Origin: Epiperipatus broadwayi
Taxonomy: Eukaryota > Onychophora > Udeonychophora > Euonychophora > Peripatidae
NCBI GenBank assembly: GCA_028023455.1
Contig: JAQFVV010012397.1
Coordinates: 1,735,501-1,799,500 of the forward strand
Direction of reading: 5' to 3'
DNA length: 64,000 bases
The position numbers were made by a program, and so were the translations under genes. Below are positions 1 to 11,645 of the stretch, piece after piece. The notes under the pieces were generated by a model. That model saw nothing but the letters and a program-made list of their open reading frames with translations, had not been told where the DNA came from and did no database searches. Numbering within the stretch: position 1 is the first letter of the stretch; each line of letters begins with the position of its first letter.

Positions 1-224
1 CAGTTTTATTTTGTTTCAAAAATTAAAAAAAAAAAAAATATTACCAATTTATTAAGCTGGATCTTTGAAGCAATCAAATATTTATATTAATTATCGTACT
101 GTTAATTATATTAAAGATTAAATATATTGTACTTTAATTTATTTATTTTTAATTATTGATCGGAAAACAATTTATTTCAAAAATTACAAATTACATTAAA
201 GAAATAATAATAAAAAGGCTTTAT
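1..224. other. AT-rich DNA, no feature seen
   Basis: Only A/T-rich text with short A runs is visible. No reading frame, RNA-like fold or repeat boundary could be supported. Confidence 0.5.
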
Positions 225-335
225 TCCTCTGGATTTATAAGTTTGAGCGCAGAAAGTGCGAGAACTAGAATAGATTCAACGACTAGTTCTAGATCCGAGC
301 TCTACCGCTGCACTACCAAAGATGTAAATTTAGTT
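225..335 (-). repeat. tRNA-derived SINE fragment
   Basis: Read on the minus strand, bases 318-299 give TGGTAGTGCAGCGGTAGAGC, which fits the tRNA promoter A box (D-arm) closely. About 45 bases further on is CGTTGAATCT, a degraded B box. The short open frame across this block on the plus strand is incidental. The lack of a clean acceptor or T stem argues for a tRNA-derived SINE or tRNA pseudogene, not a working tRNA. The element ends are not defined. Confidence 0.5.
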
Positions 336-339
336 TGAT

Positions 340-1844
340 AATTAACTATAATTGGACATTAAAGTTAAATATATAATTTGAATTCACACAAAAAATTAAA
401 ATTTAAAAAACAAAACTTAGAATCATTTTATTATCTATGGGGAATACTATTAATCAACTAAAAGAATTCTAAAGTTCTGATAGAAGTACAAATAAAAACA
501 CAGACACTTACAGACAGTGGTGATGAGAAGCAAATAAGTTCCAAGTAACTGCATAAATATCTGCCATTTTTAATTCCATGTTTTTTGAAAAGCAGATTTA
601 TATTTTTTCAATGTCAAAAATGGCAGATTAAAGACAAAATGAACATTAGAAATTGTAGTAATTCTAATAGGCAAAGAAACCATTGCATATATTGTTTATT
701 AGTAATGTTAAGGACAATACTATCTAAATTTGCAACTTTATTCTCTTGGGACAAGCTATTTTATATAAGGCTGATTTTTATCAAAAAAAAAAATCCAGGT
801 ATTTGGATTCAGGTGATAAAAACCTGAATTTATTTTACACTTATAATTTTACTCAGATGCATTTTTACATTATATTATAAACAAATTCATTTTTAAACAA
901 ATGCTGAAAAATATTTAAAAAATGCAAATAAGGTTTGCAATTTTTTTGATGTATTTTGCTATTTGTTTAAAAGTGATTTTATTTAAATGGAAATTGTTTA
1001 ATATTAATATAGTTATGACTAAAAAGGCATGGTGTTATATTTTCTGTGAAATCTAACTTGCTATTTTCTATTTCTGGAATTGTTTTTGGAGGCTGTTGCA
1101 CAATAGGTGTAGACAGTGAAACAGTCATTGGAAATCATAATATTGGCACCGTATAGTCATGTTATGGAGACATAAAACAGTAGCAATTCTTCTCATGTAA
1201 TAGTCCCACCCAGTACAAGCTATAATAATCAATAAATGCTAGAACATCTGTGCATCAAAATTTTTATCTAATGTATACTCATTCAATAACTCCAGACTAC
1301 ATTTTAGATAGGGATTTTGATGCACAAACCTTTTTTTTTTTTTCAAATCTAAATAGATATTTAGAACACCCAGAAAATGTATTTTTACTCTTTGTATTAT
1401 AATTTATAAAAAGTATTACTGCATGCTGAAAGTCAAAATGCAATAAGGGCATGATGTTAAAAGTCATGTTTGAACAAATTTAGTTACATTTGTACCCATA
1501 AAAAAATTTCATGCAAAAAATTTTATGAGAGCTCCCGGCTGTATTGTTTAAATGCAAAGGTTCATCTAAAACCTTTGTGAATCTTGTAATACAATATAGA
1601 TCAATATGCTCCAAAATTAAAATGACGGATTAAAAAACATTTCCTGTACCAAACATAATAATAGAAAATTGGTCATTGTTTTTCAGAAGCAATTGTTACT
1701 TTATCTAAATTATTATAGCTATTAAACACTGAAATTACTATTTTGGATTTTCAAGCTACTAAATCATGAAATTTTTTAAAGAATATGTTTTTTATTCTTG
1801 GCTTCACTAAAATCAAATATCCTGATATTTATCTTTGATAATGA
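340..1844. other. AT-rich intergenic stretch
   Basis: About 1.5 kb with no gene. The 80-codon frame at 585-827 is low-complexity, has no family resemblance and no splice context, and is treated as chance. No tandem array or inverted repeat stands out. Confidence 0.5.
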
Positions 1845-2545
1845 TTGAGAAGGATGTATGGAATAAAGATTAATGTTGAGAAGATGAAATGTTTGTGGAT
1901 AGGGAGAAATGCAAAAAGACTGCAAATTGAAATCCATGATAACATAGTTCAACACATAAAGAAATTTAGATATTTGAGTGGTTGGTTGAGTGAGGATGGA
2001 TGAAGTTAAGATGAAGTTGAAAGAAAAATAGCATTGGGAAAAGGGGTATTTATTAAAACAAAAAATATTTTGTAGATCTTTGAAGAGAGAATTAAGAAAA
2101 AGATTATCTAAATGCTACATGTGAAGTATACTAATATATGGTGTGAAACATGGACAATAAATAATAAAATTAGGAATAGATTGAAAGCCTTTGAGATGTG
2201 GACATGGTGAAGAGTAGAAAAAATCAGTTGGGTCAATAAAATAACAAAGTTTTGAAAAGTATAAATAAAAAAAGAAGATTGATTGAAGAAATCAAAAAGA
2301 AAAAGAGAAACTGGATTGGACATATATTAAGATGGAATTGTAGTTTAATGAAAGATGTTTTGGAGGGAATGGTGAGTGGAAGTAAGAAAAAAGATTGACC
2401 TTGTTGGATGATATAAGATATGGGAAGAGATGTGGAATTGAGAGCCGAGCAATGAAGAGAAGGGAATGAAAAAATGAATCAATTGATATGACTACTTTCT
2501 GTTCCTGTCCATTTGGCAAAATACTATTGATGATGATGAATGATT
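1845..2545 (+). pseudogene. Decayed non-LTR retrotransposon, RT C-terminal part
   Basis: Translating piecewise on the plus strand gives a run of phrases typical of the region after the RT palm in arthropod-type LINEs: a KINVEKMK-like phrase, then WIGRNAKRLQIEI, then FRYL, then VERKIALGKGVF. These are followed by a distant remnant of the block in which such proteins carry an RLKAFEMW-like phrase. Frames change several times and in-frame stops are frequent. The copy ends in a short TGATGATGATGA run near 2530-2541, the kind of microsatellite-like 3' end these elements carry. It is 5' truncated and dead. It is a different family from the copies at 2.8 and 5.3 kb. Confidence 0.6.
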
Positions 2546-2747
2546 GTATTTATAGTGACTTAATTAAGATAAAACAATTGGTATCCTCTGCTTAAGATTT
2601 ATAAATATAGAGATTTAAATATCCAAGTTCAATGTTTTTAAAAATGTTTTAAAATAATTACTGGATTAAAACTAATGTTGAAATAATACATGATCCTGAA
2701 AAATACTATCATACTTCTAAAATTAAGCAGATCTTACTTTTTATTGC

Positions 2748-3146
2748 ATAAGAGCAATACAGAGACTTCAGACCACTCAAAGAAGTATGGAGAGATGCAT
2801 GTTGGGAGTAACAAGAAGAGATCGAAAATGCAATATATGGGTAAGCGAACAAACAGGTGTTAATGACCTCATTGAAAAAATTAAAAGACTGAAATGGAGT
2901 TGGGCTGGACATATTGCTAGAAGAGATTATAATAGATGGACAATTGAAATTTTAAACTGGATTCCAAGAGATTGTAAAAGACCCAGAAAGAGACCACATG
3001 TGAGATGGATAGATCAAATAAGAAAGTGTGCGGGGGTGTTGTGGAGAAGAGAAGCTAAAGATAGGAAAAGATGGATTGAACTTGGAGAGACCTTTATCCT
3101 GCAGTGGATTGATAACGGTTGATGGTGATGATGATGACTGATATTT
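2748..3146 (+). pseudogene. RTE-like LINE 3' end, copy A
   Basis: An open frame at 2787-3122 (111 residues) encodes the extreme C-terminus of a non-LTR retrotransposon polyprotein, with MERCMLGVTRRDRK near its start, WSWAGHIARR in the middle and FILQWIDNG at the end. It is nearly identical to 5739-6074, so both are copies of one family. Homology begins abruptly at about 2748, in the middle of the RT-linked region, so this is a 5'-truncated insertion as expected of target-primed reverse transcription. It ends in GATGGTGATGATGATGA at 3121-3137, matching the (GAT)n tail of copy B. No catalytic domain remains, so it cannot move by itself. RTE-superfamily assignment is by recalled similarity. Confidence 0.8.
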
Positions 3147-3797
3147 TAACCATAACGAAAAATATTTTTAATTTTTGATCATTAATACAAAAATATTTTT
3201 GATTCATTCCTTATTAAAACAATAATGCAAGAATTTATTTTACTGCATTTAAGTATATATTCAATTTATAGACCAAGATTTCCAGAATGGAAATGTTAAA
3301 ACAATTCAGTAAAATCTTAAAAACTAAAAAAACTGATTATGATAGGCAGTATGTTTTTTTCAAAACTAGTGAAATTTTAAGAAAAATCTTTGAACTGATA
3401 CCTCCTGTTTACAAAATAAAGAGGATCGAAAAATGCAGTAATTTGAATAGACTAATAACTAAGCTTCTTTAAACAAATTATATTTAATCAAAGATAAGTG
3501 ATGACTAGAGAATCGATGTGGGATTACAAAATTAATAAATGATAAATATATATCATATATTGAGATAAAATTGGTCTCGTCACACACAACAGAGTAATAT
3601 GTGTGTGCATATGTATATAAAGTAAAATAAAAGTCAAAAATTATTGTACATATTTATTTAAAATATGTAGTCTGAAATAATAATATAATGATTGAATAAT
3701 AATTTTAAATTACTAATATTTATTTAAAATCAAATATTAGTGCTAATAATTTTTTTTATTTCGATAAAAATGTAAATTATTTTTTAGAAAACGGAGT
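3147..3797. other. AT-rich stretch, no gene
   Basis: No supportable gene. The 61-codon frame at 3287-3472 has no recognisable motif. A short GTGTGTGCATATGTATAT-type tract lies near 3600. Confidence 0.5.
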
Positions 3798-3811
3798 TGT
3801 TGTTGTTGTTG

Positions 3812-3889
<78 letters not shown>

Positions 3890-3901
3890 ATAGTAGTATT
3901 A
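3798..3901. repeat. Compound trinucleotide microsatellite
   Basis: About 35 consecutive trinucleotides occur as three blocks in register: (GTT)6, then (ATT)n, then (AGT)n, ending with interrupted AGTAATAGTAGT units. Each block differs from the next by one base per unit. The minus-strand frame across it (poly-Ile/Leu/Thr) is an artefact of the repeat. Confidence 0.95.
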
Positions 3902-4750
3902 TAAATAGTGTGTTCAAATTAGTGATTATTAAATTGGAAAGAATGTTGAAAGGCAGTTGCAAGTTTCATTTTGGTTGAGTTTGAATTCACATAGAAGTAA
4001 GGGATGGTTTTTCTGGTTCATAACCCATGTGCATATACTAAACTACTTCCCTGACTGAAGTTCATCAAATTATCAAAGCTGAACTGAATTCAGAATGGTC
4101 TCCATTAGTGTAACTATTCCTTGCATGATAATAAAAAACCAGCTTGTTTTGAGACTCCAGGGTTATACTTTATAAATACACTATGTTGTATATATGCATA
4201 GAAACACTGAAAAAGAAGCCTGTGGCCAGTCACATATATATTGTTAATATAGTTCTATAGAACAAAAGAAAAATCTATTTCAAGTAAATTATTTTAACTT
4301 TTTAAAAAAAAAAAGAACTAAACTTCTTACAATAACTGTACATAAACAACTTTGAATAAAAGTAAGCAACTAATTTAAGAATTAAATTAATTAACAATAG
4401 GAAATATATTTTAAGTTTGTAAATGGTGAAAATTTAAAAGACAAAGTTGAAAACAAGAAAAAAGAAATTTCGACCCTGAACTTTTAAAGTGTTTGACAAT
4501 AATACAGTAATTGGTTTGTAAGGTTAAAAAAAAAAAGAAAAATAGTTAAAATTTATAAACATTATATTTATTTGTACTCATGCTTGCATATTGCCTGTTT
4601 ATTAAAATAAAATAATTTAGCTAAGCTTAGTAATTCTTAAAATATTTGTACTATTAGAAATGCACATAAATGCATATAAATTAATGCCATCTACATTTTT
4701 ATTTGTAAACTAAAATTTAAATAATTACTGAAATAGTGTTGTAGTTTTAT
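3902..4750. other. AT-rich stretch, no gene
   Basis: No frame, RNA or repeat boundary is supported here. Several A8-A10 runs are present (4309, 4526). Confidence 0.5.
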
Positions 4751-4870
4751 ATTGGACTATTTCCATCATTTAATATGAGTACTGAATGTTTTTAAAAAAA
4801 TTTAACTTTATTTAAATATTCTAAATACATTCAACTGTTAGTAATAGCATGTCATCAGGTTAGTATATGC

Positions 4871-4910
4871 ACAACGTTTCGAGAAGTATTATTCTCCCCT
4901 CTTCTTCAAG
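4871..4910 (-). ncRNA. Hammerhead-like motif, left palindrome arm
   Basis: The minus strand reads CTTGAAGAAGAGGGGAGAA, a short loop, then TTCTCGAAACGTTGT. GAGAA and TTCTC can pair as stem II between a degenerate CUGA(N)GA half-core and an intact CGAAAC half-core. This is the arrangement reported for hammerhead motifs in Penelope-like element terminal repeats. The first half of the core departs from CUGAUGA, so cleavage activity is doubtful. Confidence 0.45.
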
Positions 4911-4976
4911 GGTTGCTGACCTGACCAGTGACAGTACTAACATGGGATTCGAACCTGGATTCTTAGATTCTCGAAA

Positions 4977-5050
4977 GGCTCAGTTGGTTAGAGCATTATC
5001 TTAAAATTCAATACTCAAGAATCTAAGAGTCCAGGTTCGAATCCCATGCT
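4977..5050 (+). repeat. tRNA-like sequence (class II, Leu(UAA)-like)
   Basis: The A box GGCTCAGTTGGTTAGAGC (4977-4994) is essentially canonical, and the B box GGTTCGAATCC (5034-5044) is perfect. Between them, CTTAAAA suggests a UAA anticodon loop, and ACTC...GAGT could form the long variable arm of a Leu/Ser-type tRNA. The anticodon stem does not pair well and the acceptor stem is not evident, so this is a tRNA-derived repeat and not a functional tRNA gene. A second, inverted B box lies in the other palindrome arm. Confidence 0.6.
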
Positions 5051-5078
5051 AGTACTGTCATTGGTCAGGCCAGCAACA

Positions 5079-5118
5079 CCTGAAGAAAAGGGGAGAATAA
5101 TACTTCTCGAAACATTGT
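5079..5118 (+). ncRNA. Hammerhead-like motif, right palindrome arm
   Basis: This is the partner of the left-arm motif: CCTGAAGAAAAGGGGAGAA, a TAATAC loop, TTCTCGAAACATTGT. Stem II pairs as GAGAA/TTCTC, and CTGAAGA and CGAAAC occupy the two core positions. It is closer to the hammerhead consensus than the left copy. No clear stem III partner could be verified by eye. Confidence 0.45.
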
Positions 5119-5319
5119 GTATATACTAACCTGTTTAATGTGCTATTACTAACAGTTGAATGTATTTGGAATATTTAAATAAAGTTAATTTTTTTAAAAG
5201 ACATTTGATACTCATATTAGATTATGAAAATAGTCCAATAAAAAATGCAATTAAAGCACCATCATCACAAACCTTCAGGAAAATACTGAAATACTGTGTT
5301 TTACAATATAAACATGTCT

Positions 5320-6101
5320 ATGTAGTTGTTTTTGCAAGTAATGCTTCAGAGCTGCAGGAAATGTTGCAGGAGTTAGCAGATGAAAGTAGAAAAGTAGGAT
5401 TAAAGATAAATGTTAAAAAGACTAAAGTAATGTTTAATCGATTTGCTCAAAATATGAAAATAAAGATTGATTATGAAGAATTAGAAGAAGTTAACAGTTA
5501 CAAATACCTAGGTCAGATTATTAATACAGATGGAAACATAATGGAGGAAATTAATCATAGAATTAAATTTGGTTGGAGTGCTTTTGGTAGAAATAACTTG
5601 ATACTAAAAGGAAATATGCCTATGTGTTTGAAAAGAATGGTTTTTAACAAATGTGTTTTACCAGTTCTTACTTATGGATCTGAGACTTGGACACTTAATA
5701 GAAGAGCAATACAGAGACTTCAGACCACTTAAAGGAGTATGGAGAGATGTATGTTGGGAGTAACAAGAAGAGATCGAAAACGCAATGTATGGGTAAGACA
5801 ACAAACAGGTGTTACTGACCTTACTGAAAAAATTAAAAGATTGAAATGGAGTTGGGCTGGACATATTGCTAGAAGAAATGATAATAGATGGACAATTGAA
5901 ATTTTAAACTGGATTCCAAGAGATTGTAAAAGACCCAGAAAGAGACCACATGTGAGATGGATGGATGAAATAAGAAAATGTGCAGGGGTGTTGTGGAAAA
6001 GAGAAGCTAAAGATCGGAGAAGATGGATTAAACTTGGAGAGACCTTCATCCTGCAGTGGATTGATAATGGTTGATGATGATGATGATGATGATGATGATG
6101 T
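5320..6101 (+). pseudogene. RTE-like LINE 3' end, copy B
   Basis: Two abutting frames, 5160-5732 and 5739-6074, read as one LINE C-terminus. The first carries, after the RT active-site region, FASNASELQEMLQEL, GLKINVKKTKVMF, YKYLGQIINTDG and VLPVLTYGSETWTLNRR, the standard succession of RTE/BovB-like and related elements. A TAA at 5730-5732 interrupts it. The reading then continues in the same frame as MERCMLGVTRRDRK through WSWAGHIARR to the end. The catalytic YADD box is missing: the sequence just before FASNA no longer matches, so 5' truncation lies near 5320. The tail is a (GAT)n run at 6072-6101. Copies at 2.75 and 49.1 kb belong to the same family. Confidence 0.85.
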
Positions 6102-6639
6102 GCTTATAGATATGTGTACATATATTATTTATATATCTTTGTAAATATAACTATTTGAATTCTCAATTTATGGAAATGTCTGTAAGTCAAAATCAGAATG
6201 CAGTATTTAATAGTCTTTTTTTTTTCCTTTTTTAACATTATTATTTCAAATTAATAAATGTAAAATAGATATTTGTCTATTTTCTCTTATTTGTAATCAC
6301 AGTTTGCAATGTCATATTAGTTTCACACAGTAAGTGTTTCATATATAAATCAAAATACACTGGAATAAACTCTACAATATTCAATATACCAATATAAAAA
6401 GATCAATAATAGTGTATGTATTGGAATTACATCATTTCTGCTCATTTTAATGTTGCTTTTTTTGTTTGTTTGTTTTTACTATAGTTATTATTGATTTTTT
6501 TTATATTTGTATATATCCACATGCATTAGCTTAATGGCTGATTATAATAAATATCTTATATTTATTTTATATATGTATATGTGTATGGTAACATTCAAAT
6601 GGTTCACTTTAGAATTATTTGGATGGTGCAAATGTAGTA
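6102..6639. other. AT-rich stretch, no gene
   Basis: No coding or RNA feature seen. It holds a T-run and TTTG-repeat patch around 6460 and short ATATGT repeats near 6570. Confidence 0.5.
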
Positions 6640-6900
6640 AATAATCTTTAAAATCCACTCACTTTACTTTAATTAAAGGTTTGATTAGTTTATAGATGGA
6701 CAGTATACTCAAGGTACCTGATGGGCCCAGTGCATTGATGATCATCATCATTACTATAATGATCCCAGCATGATTTTTATTATTATTATAGATTGAGATT
6801 GCTTTTATGTATCCTAAATCTGGCATTGCCTAGATAATAATTAGCCTAGATTTTATATTATGTCACTTTTAAATTCAGTCACTAGAAAAGACTGATGATT
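6640..6900. repeat. Dispersed repeat, intact counterpart of 23.2/24.2 kb
   Basis: This block is similar to 23185-23304 joined to 24217-24370. Shared phrases are AATCC(A/C)CT(C)A-CTTTA near its start, a GCATTGATG-containing stretch, and then TCTGGCATTGCCTAGATAAT and a TTTTATATT-TGTCACTTTTAAAT stretch. In this copy the two halves are continuous. It therefore serves as an empty-site comparator for the fold-back insertion at 23.3-24.2 kb. The family is not recognised. Confidence 0.7.
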
Positions 6901-6989
6901 TTCTTGATTATTACTGATGATAACATATTATTACTTTTAATTACTCTTCAGCCATCCAAGCCATTGAAAATCTGATGATGAATCACCAA

Positions 6990-7160
6990 AATCCCCTGCT
7001 GCTGATGATCTGGACCAACTGATGACTGCTGGTTTAGCATGAAATACATATATTGGAGATCATTTATCTTTTTTATGTGTGTGGTCATGTGTATTGGTCA
7101 TTTGAGATAGATTGGACAACTGAAGGGAGCTTGAAAGACTGTGTCCAAACCCTTTATAAT
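6990..7160 (+). repeat. Dispersed repeat Y, copy 1
   Basis: Phrases such as CCAACTGATGACTGCTGG, AGCATGAAATACATA, TTGGAGATCATTTATC and TGTGGTCATGTGTAT recur at 10840-10960 (minus), 11430-11530 (plus) and 33060-33195 (minus). Those copies differ by substitutions and small gaps. No coding potential is seen. At 10.8-11.5 kb the same repeat forms part of a large inverted repeat, so it probably belongs to a fold-back transposon family. Confidence 0.6.
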
Positions 7161-10100
7161 TACAATTAAACTCCAGATATGTGAAGTATGCCTGTATTTC
7201 AAATATTATATATATTAAAATGACTTTTTATCTTGCCATCTTTTACTGGATTCAATTGCAGGTTAGGAATGCTATTCTTCTAACACAAATGTCATTATCT
7301 CATTAGGCTGCCAAAATTTAAAACCAAAAAAAGATGATGCAGACCCCACAGTTGAGATGTTCCAAAATTTGAAATCACAATTTTGGTTGAGATAATGCAT
7401 TGATGTCAATAAAGTGAAAATGTGTTTAAGATTTTGGTTGAAATGGAAAAAGTGCATGTATTATATCTTACTTGTCTTAATATATGCATATGAGTTTTTA
7501 TCTATTTTGACATTTATTAACTGTTCTATATCTTGATAACGATTCACATTTAATAAAAAATTAAATAAATTTTTCAGGGTTTTATAACAATAAAATCTTT
7601 ACAAATATATGGTTTGTAACTAAGAACTTACTAAAAGAAATTTAATTTATATTTTAAAAATAAGGCTAGTAAATTAAATTCAAAATAATGTATCTTAGGT
7701 TTATAATAAAATAAAAAAATAAATGTATGGTAATTCTAGGATATGACAATGTAAACAAATTTTATGTACACTATCCTATTCAATACTTTTATGATTCAGA
7801 TAGCAGTAATATAATAATGATGTATTTAATGTACATAAGTTTACAAGTAAGTCAATATCTCAAAAATGATCTTTAATATCTTGAATATGCAGTGACAATG
7901 TATATTTAATTAATGACAAAAGAGAAGTGTTAAAAGAATTAACAATTACTTTATTGCATAATATAAAATCCATAACAAGTACAAATAATAACAATAAAAA
8001 AATATTATATAACACATCAAATAAATATTACTGTTTGTTTTTTTATATCTAATTTGAACTCAGGATATATCAAGTGTGTTGTCAAATAGTGTTGTAAAGT
8101 CACTTACTATTTCAAAATAATCCTCAATTTAAATACTGGAAGATAATAATTATCATTATGATAGAAGATAAATATTTTATAGTTGTTCTTAAATAGTTTT
8201 TTTTATTAACCAATCAACTATTAATCAACTTCATACAATAATATTGGATAAGTTTTTACTCTTTTAAGAGAAACAAAGATAAATCATTGCTTAGCAGACC
8301 TAGATGATATTTATCATTTTGGGCTTATTTATTTTACTTCAAGATTCTTTACTGGATTTAATTGCAGGTTTAGATGTTAGGAGTGCCATTCCACTATCAA
8401 AATGTAACTAGATTATTAGGCTACCTTGTTACACACTGGTTAACAGATAAAAATTAATACTAACAAGTAAGAGTGATGTATAAAATATTCCTTACAGATT
8501 TACTCATCTACATAAGAATAATTAATTCCACTTAACTTTGAGATTAAAATTTTAGGAATCCATAAAACATTATTAATATTTGCAATATAGCAGCTTCATA
8601 TAATTTTGATAATTACTTACATTTGTATAACCTAAACCTAAAAATAAATCACATTTAATCCCTTTCAACCTCAACAATAATCATAATATCAAATAAAAAT
8701 ATCTGTACCTGAGCTTAGTAATATTTGATACAACTTTATTACATAAATAAACAATGATAACATTAATTAACTAAGAAAGTTGTCATTATGAGAAAGTATA
8801 TTAAATAGTTCTTCCAATTTTATTACGTATTTAATTTCATTGTTATAAGATCATCCTTTCCAGAAATAGCATAAAGAATATTAAATTCCATTTAGTGTCC
8901 TTGTTAATCCAACATAATCTATATTTAACACATTCATCCATGTTTAAGATGGCCTATAACTTGGATGTGTATTTATCTGATATTTATTTTGGTAATCCCC
9001 AATTAGAATGTTATTTAAATATTTAGCAGGGGTAATCCATAATGCAATTTCTTAAGCTCTGGATATACATTCGTAGTTTGTTTCATGCATCAATTAAATT
9101 CCTTTGAACTGATGCCACAATTTTATCCATAATTTAACATTCAGCACTCCATTAATTTGAGATCTAAAAATGAATTCATTCAATTATCAATTTTTAATCC
9201 ATGATGTCAATAATTCTGATAATATCTATGGTAAAGCACATAATTTGTTATCCATAATAAAATGATTTTCATTACTTTTTGAACCAACATTTGTTTCTTT
9301 AACAAGTTTATATGAGGCATATTTGAGTTGAAAAATTATTATTTAAAAAAATGTTTATTTTTATAATTGAAGACATCAATTTACTATTAAGACTTATATT
9401 CATTTTTTCTTAAAGTGAGGCAAATCATTATTTTTATAAATCACAGTCAGATGGTAGTAGATTAGTGATCAATGAAAATAGTAAACTGTAGGCACTTTTT
9501 GTATTCAAAAGAGAATGCTCTTCTAGATGCAATCTCCTGTTCTTATATCAAGACTAAAGTATTACAATATATAGGTGTGTGTAATAATTTTTAATACATG
9601 TTATTATTGAAATATTTTTAATATATGAAAATATCTGATATATTTTTTATTTTAGAAAAATTACAAATAATGTGATTGAGTTAAATGTGTTGATTAAATT
9701 GGTACGCAAACAGTATATAAAGGTCATTGTCCTTATTGAAAGTTTTATTGTATTTTTCTGGCAGTTTCTGTGTCCTTTTTTTCACTTTATAATATTGTTA
9801 TTAAGAACTTACACCAACGATTTTTTACTGTCGGACAATATAAAAACAATATCAAGTTCAAAGAATGAAATTTGTATATTGCTTTGATTAAAGAAATTAT
9901 CTCAGTTAATCAAATTTTTGAAAATATCTGATTGTTTATGGAAATTTATAATTCATATGTGTTTCATATATTTCAACATATTGCATATAGTTTTTATCAT
10001 TATCAATAATTCAATCTTCTGACTGAACTTTAAGAAACAATATACTTTTCCATTGCAGATAATCCATACGGATGCATCTCTTGACACTTGCACCATGTAA

Positions 10101-10682
10101 AATTATCTTACTGTTTCTCTCATTTTCTTATCCTTTATCCTATACTCGAGAACAGATTTAATATAATGTTATAATTAAGAAAATTTATACCCCAGCTAAG
10201 ATAATATTCTATTCCTGATAGCTATTATGTTTTCTTTATAATGTGTTTATTTTCTATCTATCAATACAATCTTATTATAATAAAGAACCACATTTCAGAT
10301 GCTTCCAGAAGAGTTTTTTTTTTAAGATCTAGGCTTCTGATTCATAAAATGCAATTGGTTAAACATATAAAGTGAAAATTTATTTCTAGAACCCAAAATA
10401 TCTCTCTTGATGCAAGTAATTAAAAATCTATTTTGATCAATCACTATTTAAAATTATGAATCCCTCAACAAGGAAATATTCTGAGGATACTTGGAGGGTA
10501 ATACTTGATGACATTAAAAAAAGATTTTGGTAGAAGCATTTCCTCTGCCCACTTTTTAGAACATTATAAAATGTAAAACCTTTTTTATATTGCTATAAAT
10601 TTGCTTATTACAATTCTAAAACATTATTTTAACATTCATTTCAATGAATGTTCCTTCATTTAATATTTTTTATTAATAATTT
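7161..10682. other. Long AT-rich stretch, no gene
   Basis: About 3.5 kb without a supportable gene. The frames at 7272-7457 and 9672-9887 are short and unrecognised. A small repeated phrase (TTTACTGGATT-AATTGCAGGTT followed by a block containing ATTAGGCT) occurs at 7247-7315 and again at 8350-8422, showing a shared, unnamed repeat. Confidence 0.5.
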
Positions 10683-11645
10683 CATTAGACTAGAGATTAT
10701 CCAAAAATGAATAATATTTCTGTAGTGTAATTTTCAGTACACCACTCTCACACAAGATAAGGACTGGTTTCTATTTACTTTTTCATACCTTGTGGAGGGA
10801 TGTAATTATAAACATATGCCCAAGGATATGTGAAAATGATTTATGATCTTCAAGATTTATATTTCATGCTGAACCAGCACTCATCAGTTGGTCCAGACCA
10901 TAATCTCTTACACATATCTTTATCACTGTTCAATATATATTTAAATAGCAAATTATTACAGCTTATTTGATGTGTTAAATGTGCTGCTCTTACAGGCTTG
11001 ACCCAATTCACATAATGAAAGTATATTAATATTTTTATTAGTCATTTATTAGACTAGAGATTATTCACTAATGAATAATATTTCTGTAGTGTAATTTTCA
11101 CTATCCCACTCACACAAAGTGAGACTGATTTCTATCCACTTTTAATCCCTTGTAGAGGGATATAATCAGGTCATATGTTTATGATTACATCCCTCCACAA
11201 AGTATTACAAATGGATAAAAAACACTTTACCTTGCATGAGAGTGGAGTAATAAAAATTACACTACAGAAATATTATTCATTAGGGGATAGTCTAACGAAT
11301 GACTAATAAAAATTATTAATATACTTTCATTGAGGTTTGTATCAAAGCTGTAAGGCAGCACATTTAACACTTATCAAATAAACTGTAGTAATTTGTTATA
11401 TTTATATATACTGAACAATGATAAAGATGGGTAAGAGATTGTGGTCTGGGGCATCTGATGACTGCTGACTCAGCATGAAATGTGCATCTTGGAGAGCATT
11501 GATCATTTTTACATGTCTTTGGTCATATGTTTATGATTACATCCCTCCACAAAGTGTTAAAAATGGATAGAAACCATCTTGTGTGAAACTAGTGTGATGA
11601 AAATTATGCTATAGAAATATTGGTATATTATTCATTAGTATTGTT
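10683..11645. repeat. ~970-bp nested inverted repeat
   Basis: The order of blocks is X-Y-X / X'-Y'-X', with the symmetry axis near 11181. X (10683-10830 and 11047-11180 plus; 11183-11310 and 11525-11645 minus) contains AATAATATTTCTGTAGTGTA and GGAGGGATGTAAT-like text. Y (10840-11046 plus; 11311-11512 minus) contains AGCAAATTATTACAGCTT-like text and TGAAAGTATATTAAT. Arms are roughly 480 bp with visible divergence. No transposase is present. It resembles a fold-back element or the product of an inverted duplication. Confidence 0.8.

Larger units (their letters stand above)
4751..5239. repeat. 489-bp near-perfect palindrome (PLE/tRNA composite)
   Basis: The left arm (4751-4971) and right arm (5018-5239) are inverted copies of one another, differing by scattered substitutions, around a 46-bp centre. 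From outside inward each arm carries an ATTGGACTA block, an AT-rich block, a hammerhead-like motif (4871-4910 minus; 5079-5118 plus) and a tRNA B box (4945-4955 minus; 5034-5044 plus). The central spacer holds the only A box. The simplest reading is two head-to-head copies of a Penelope-type terminal repeat fused to a tRNA-derived sequence, one lacking its A-box end. It could alternatively be a fold-back element that captured both parts. Confidence 0.85.

Noticed and set aside
3777-3962. Minus-strand ORF of Ile/Leu/Thr
   Set aside because: It is a translation of the trinucleotide microsatellite.
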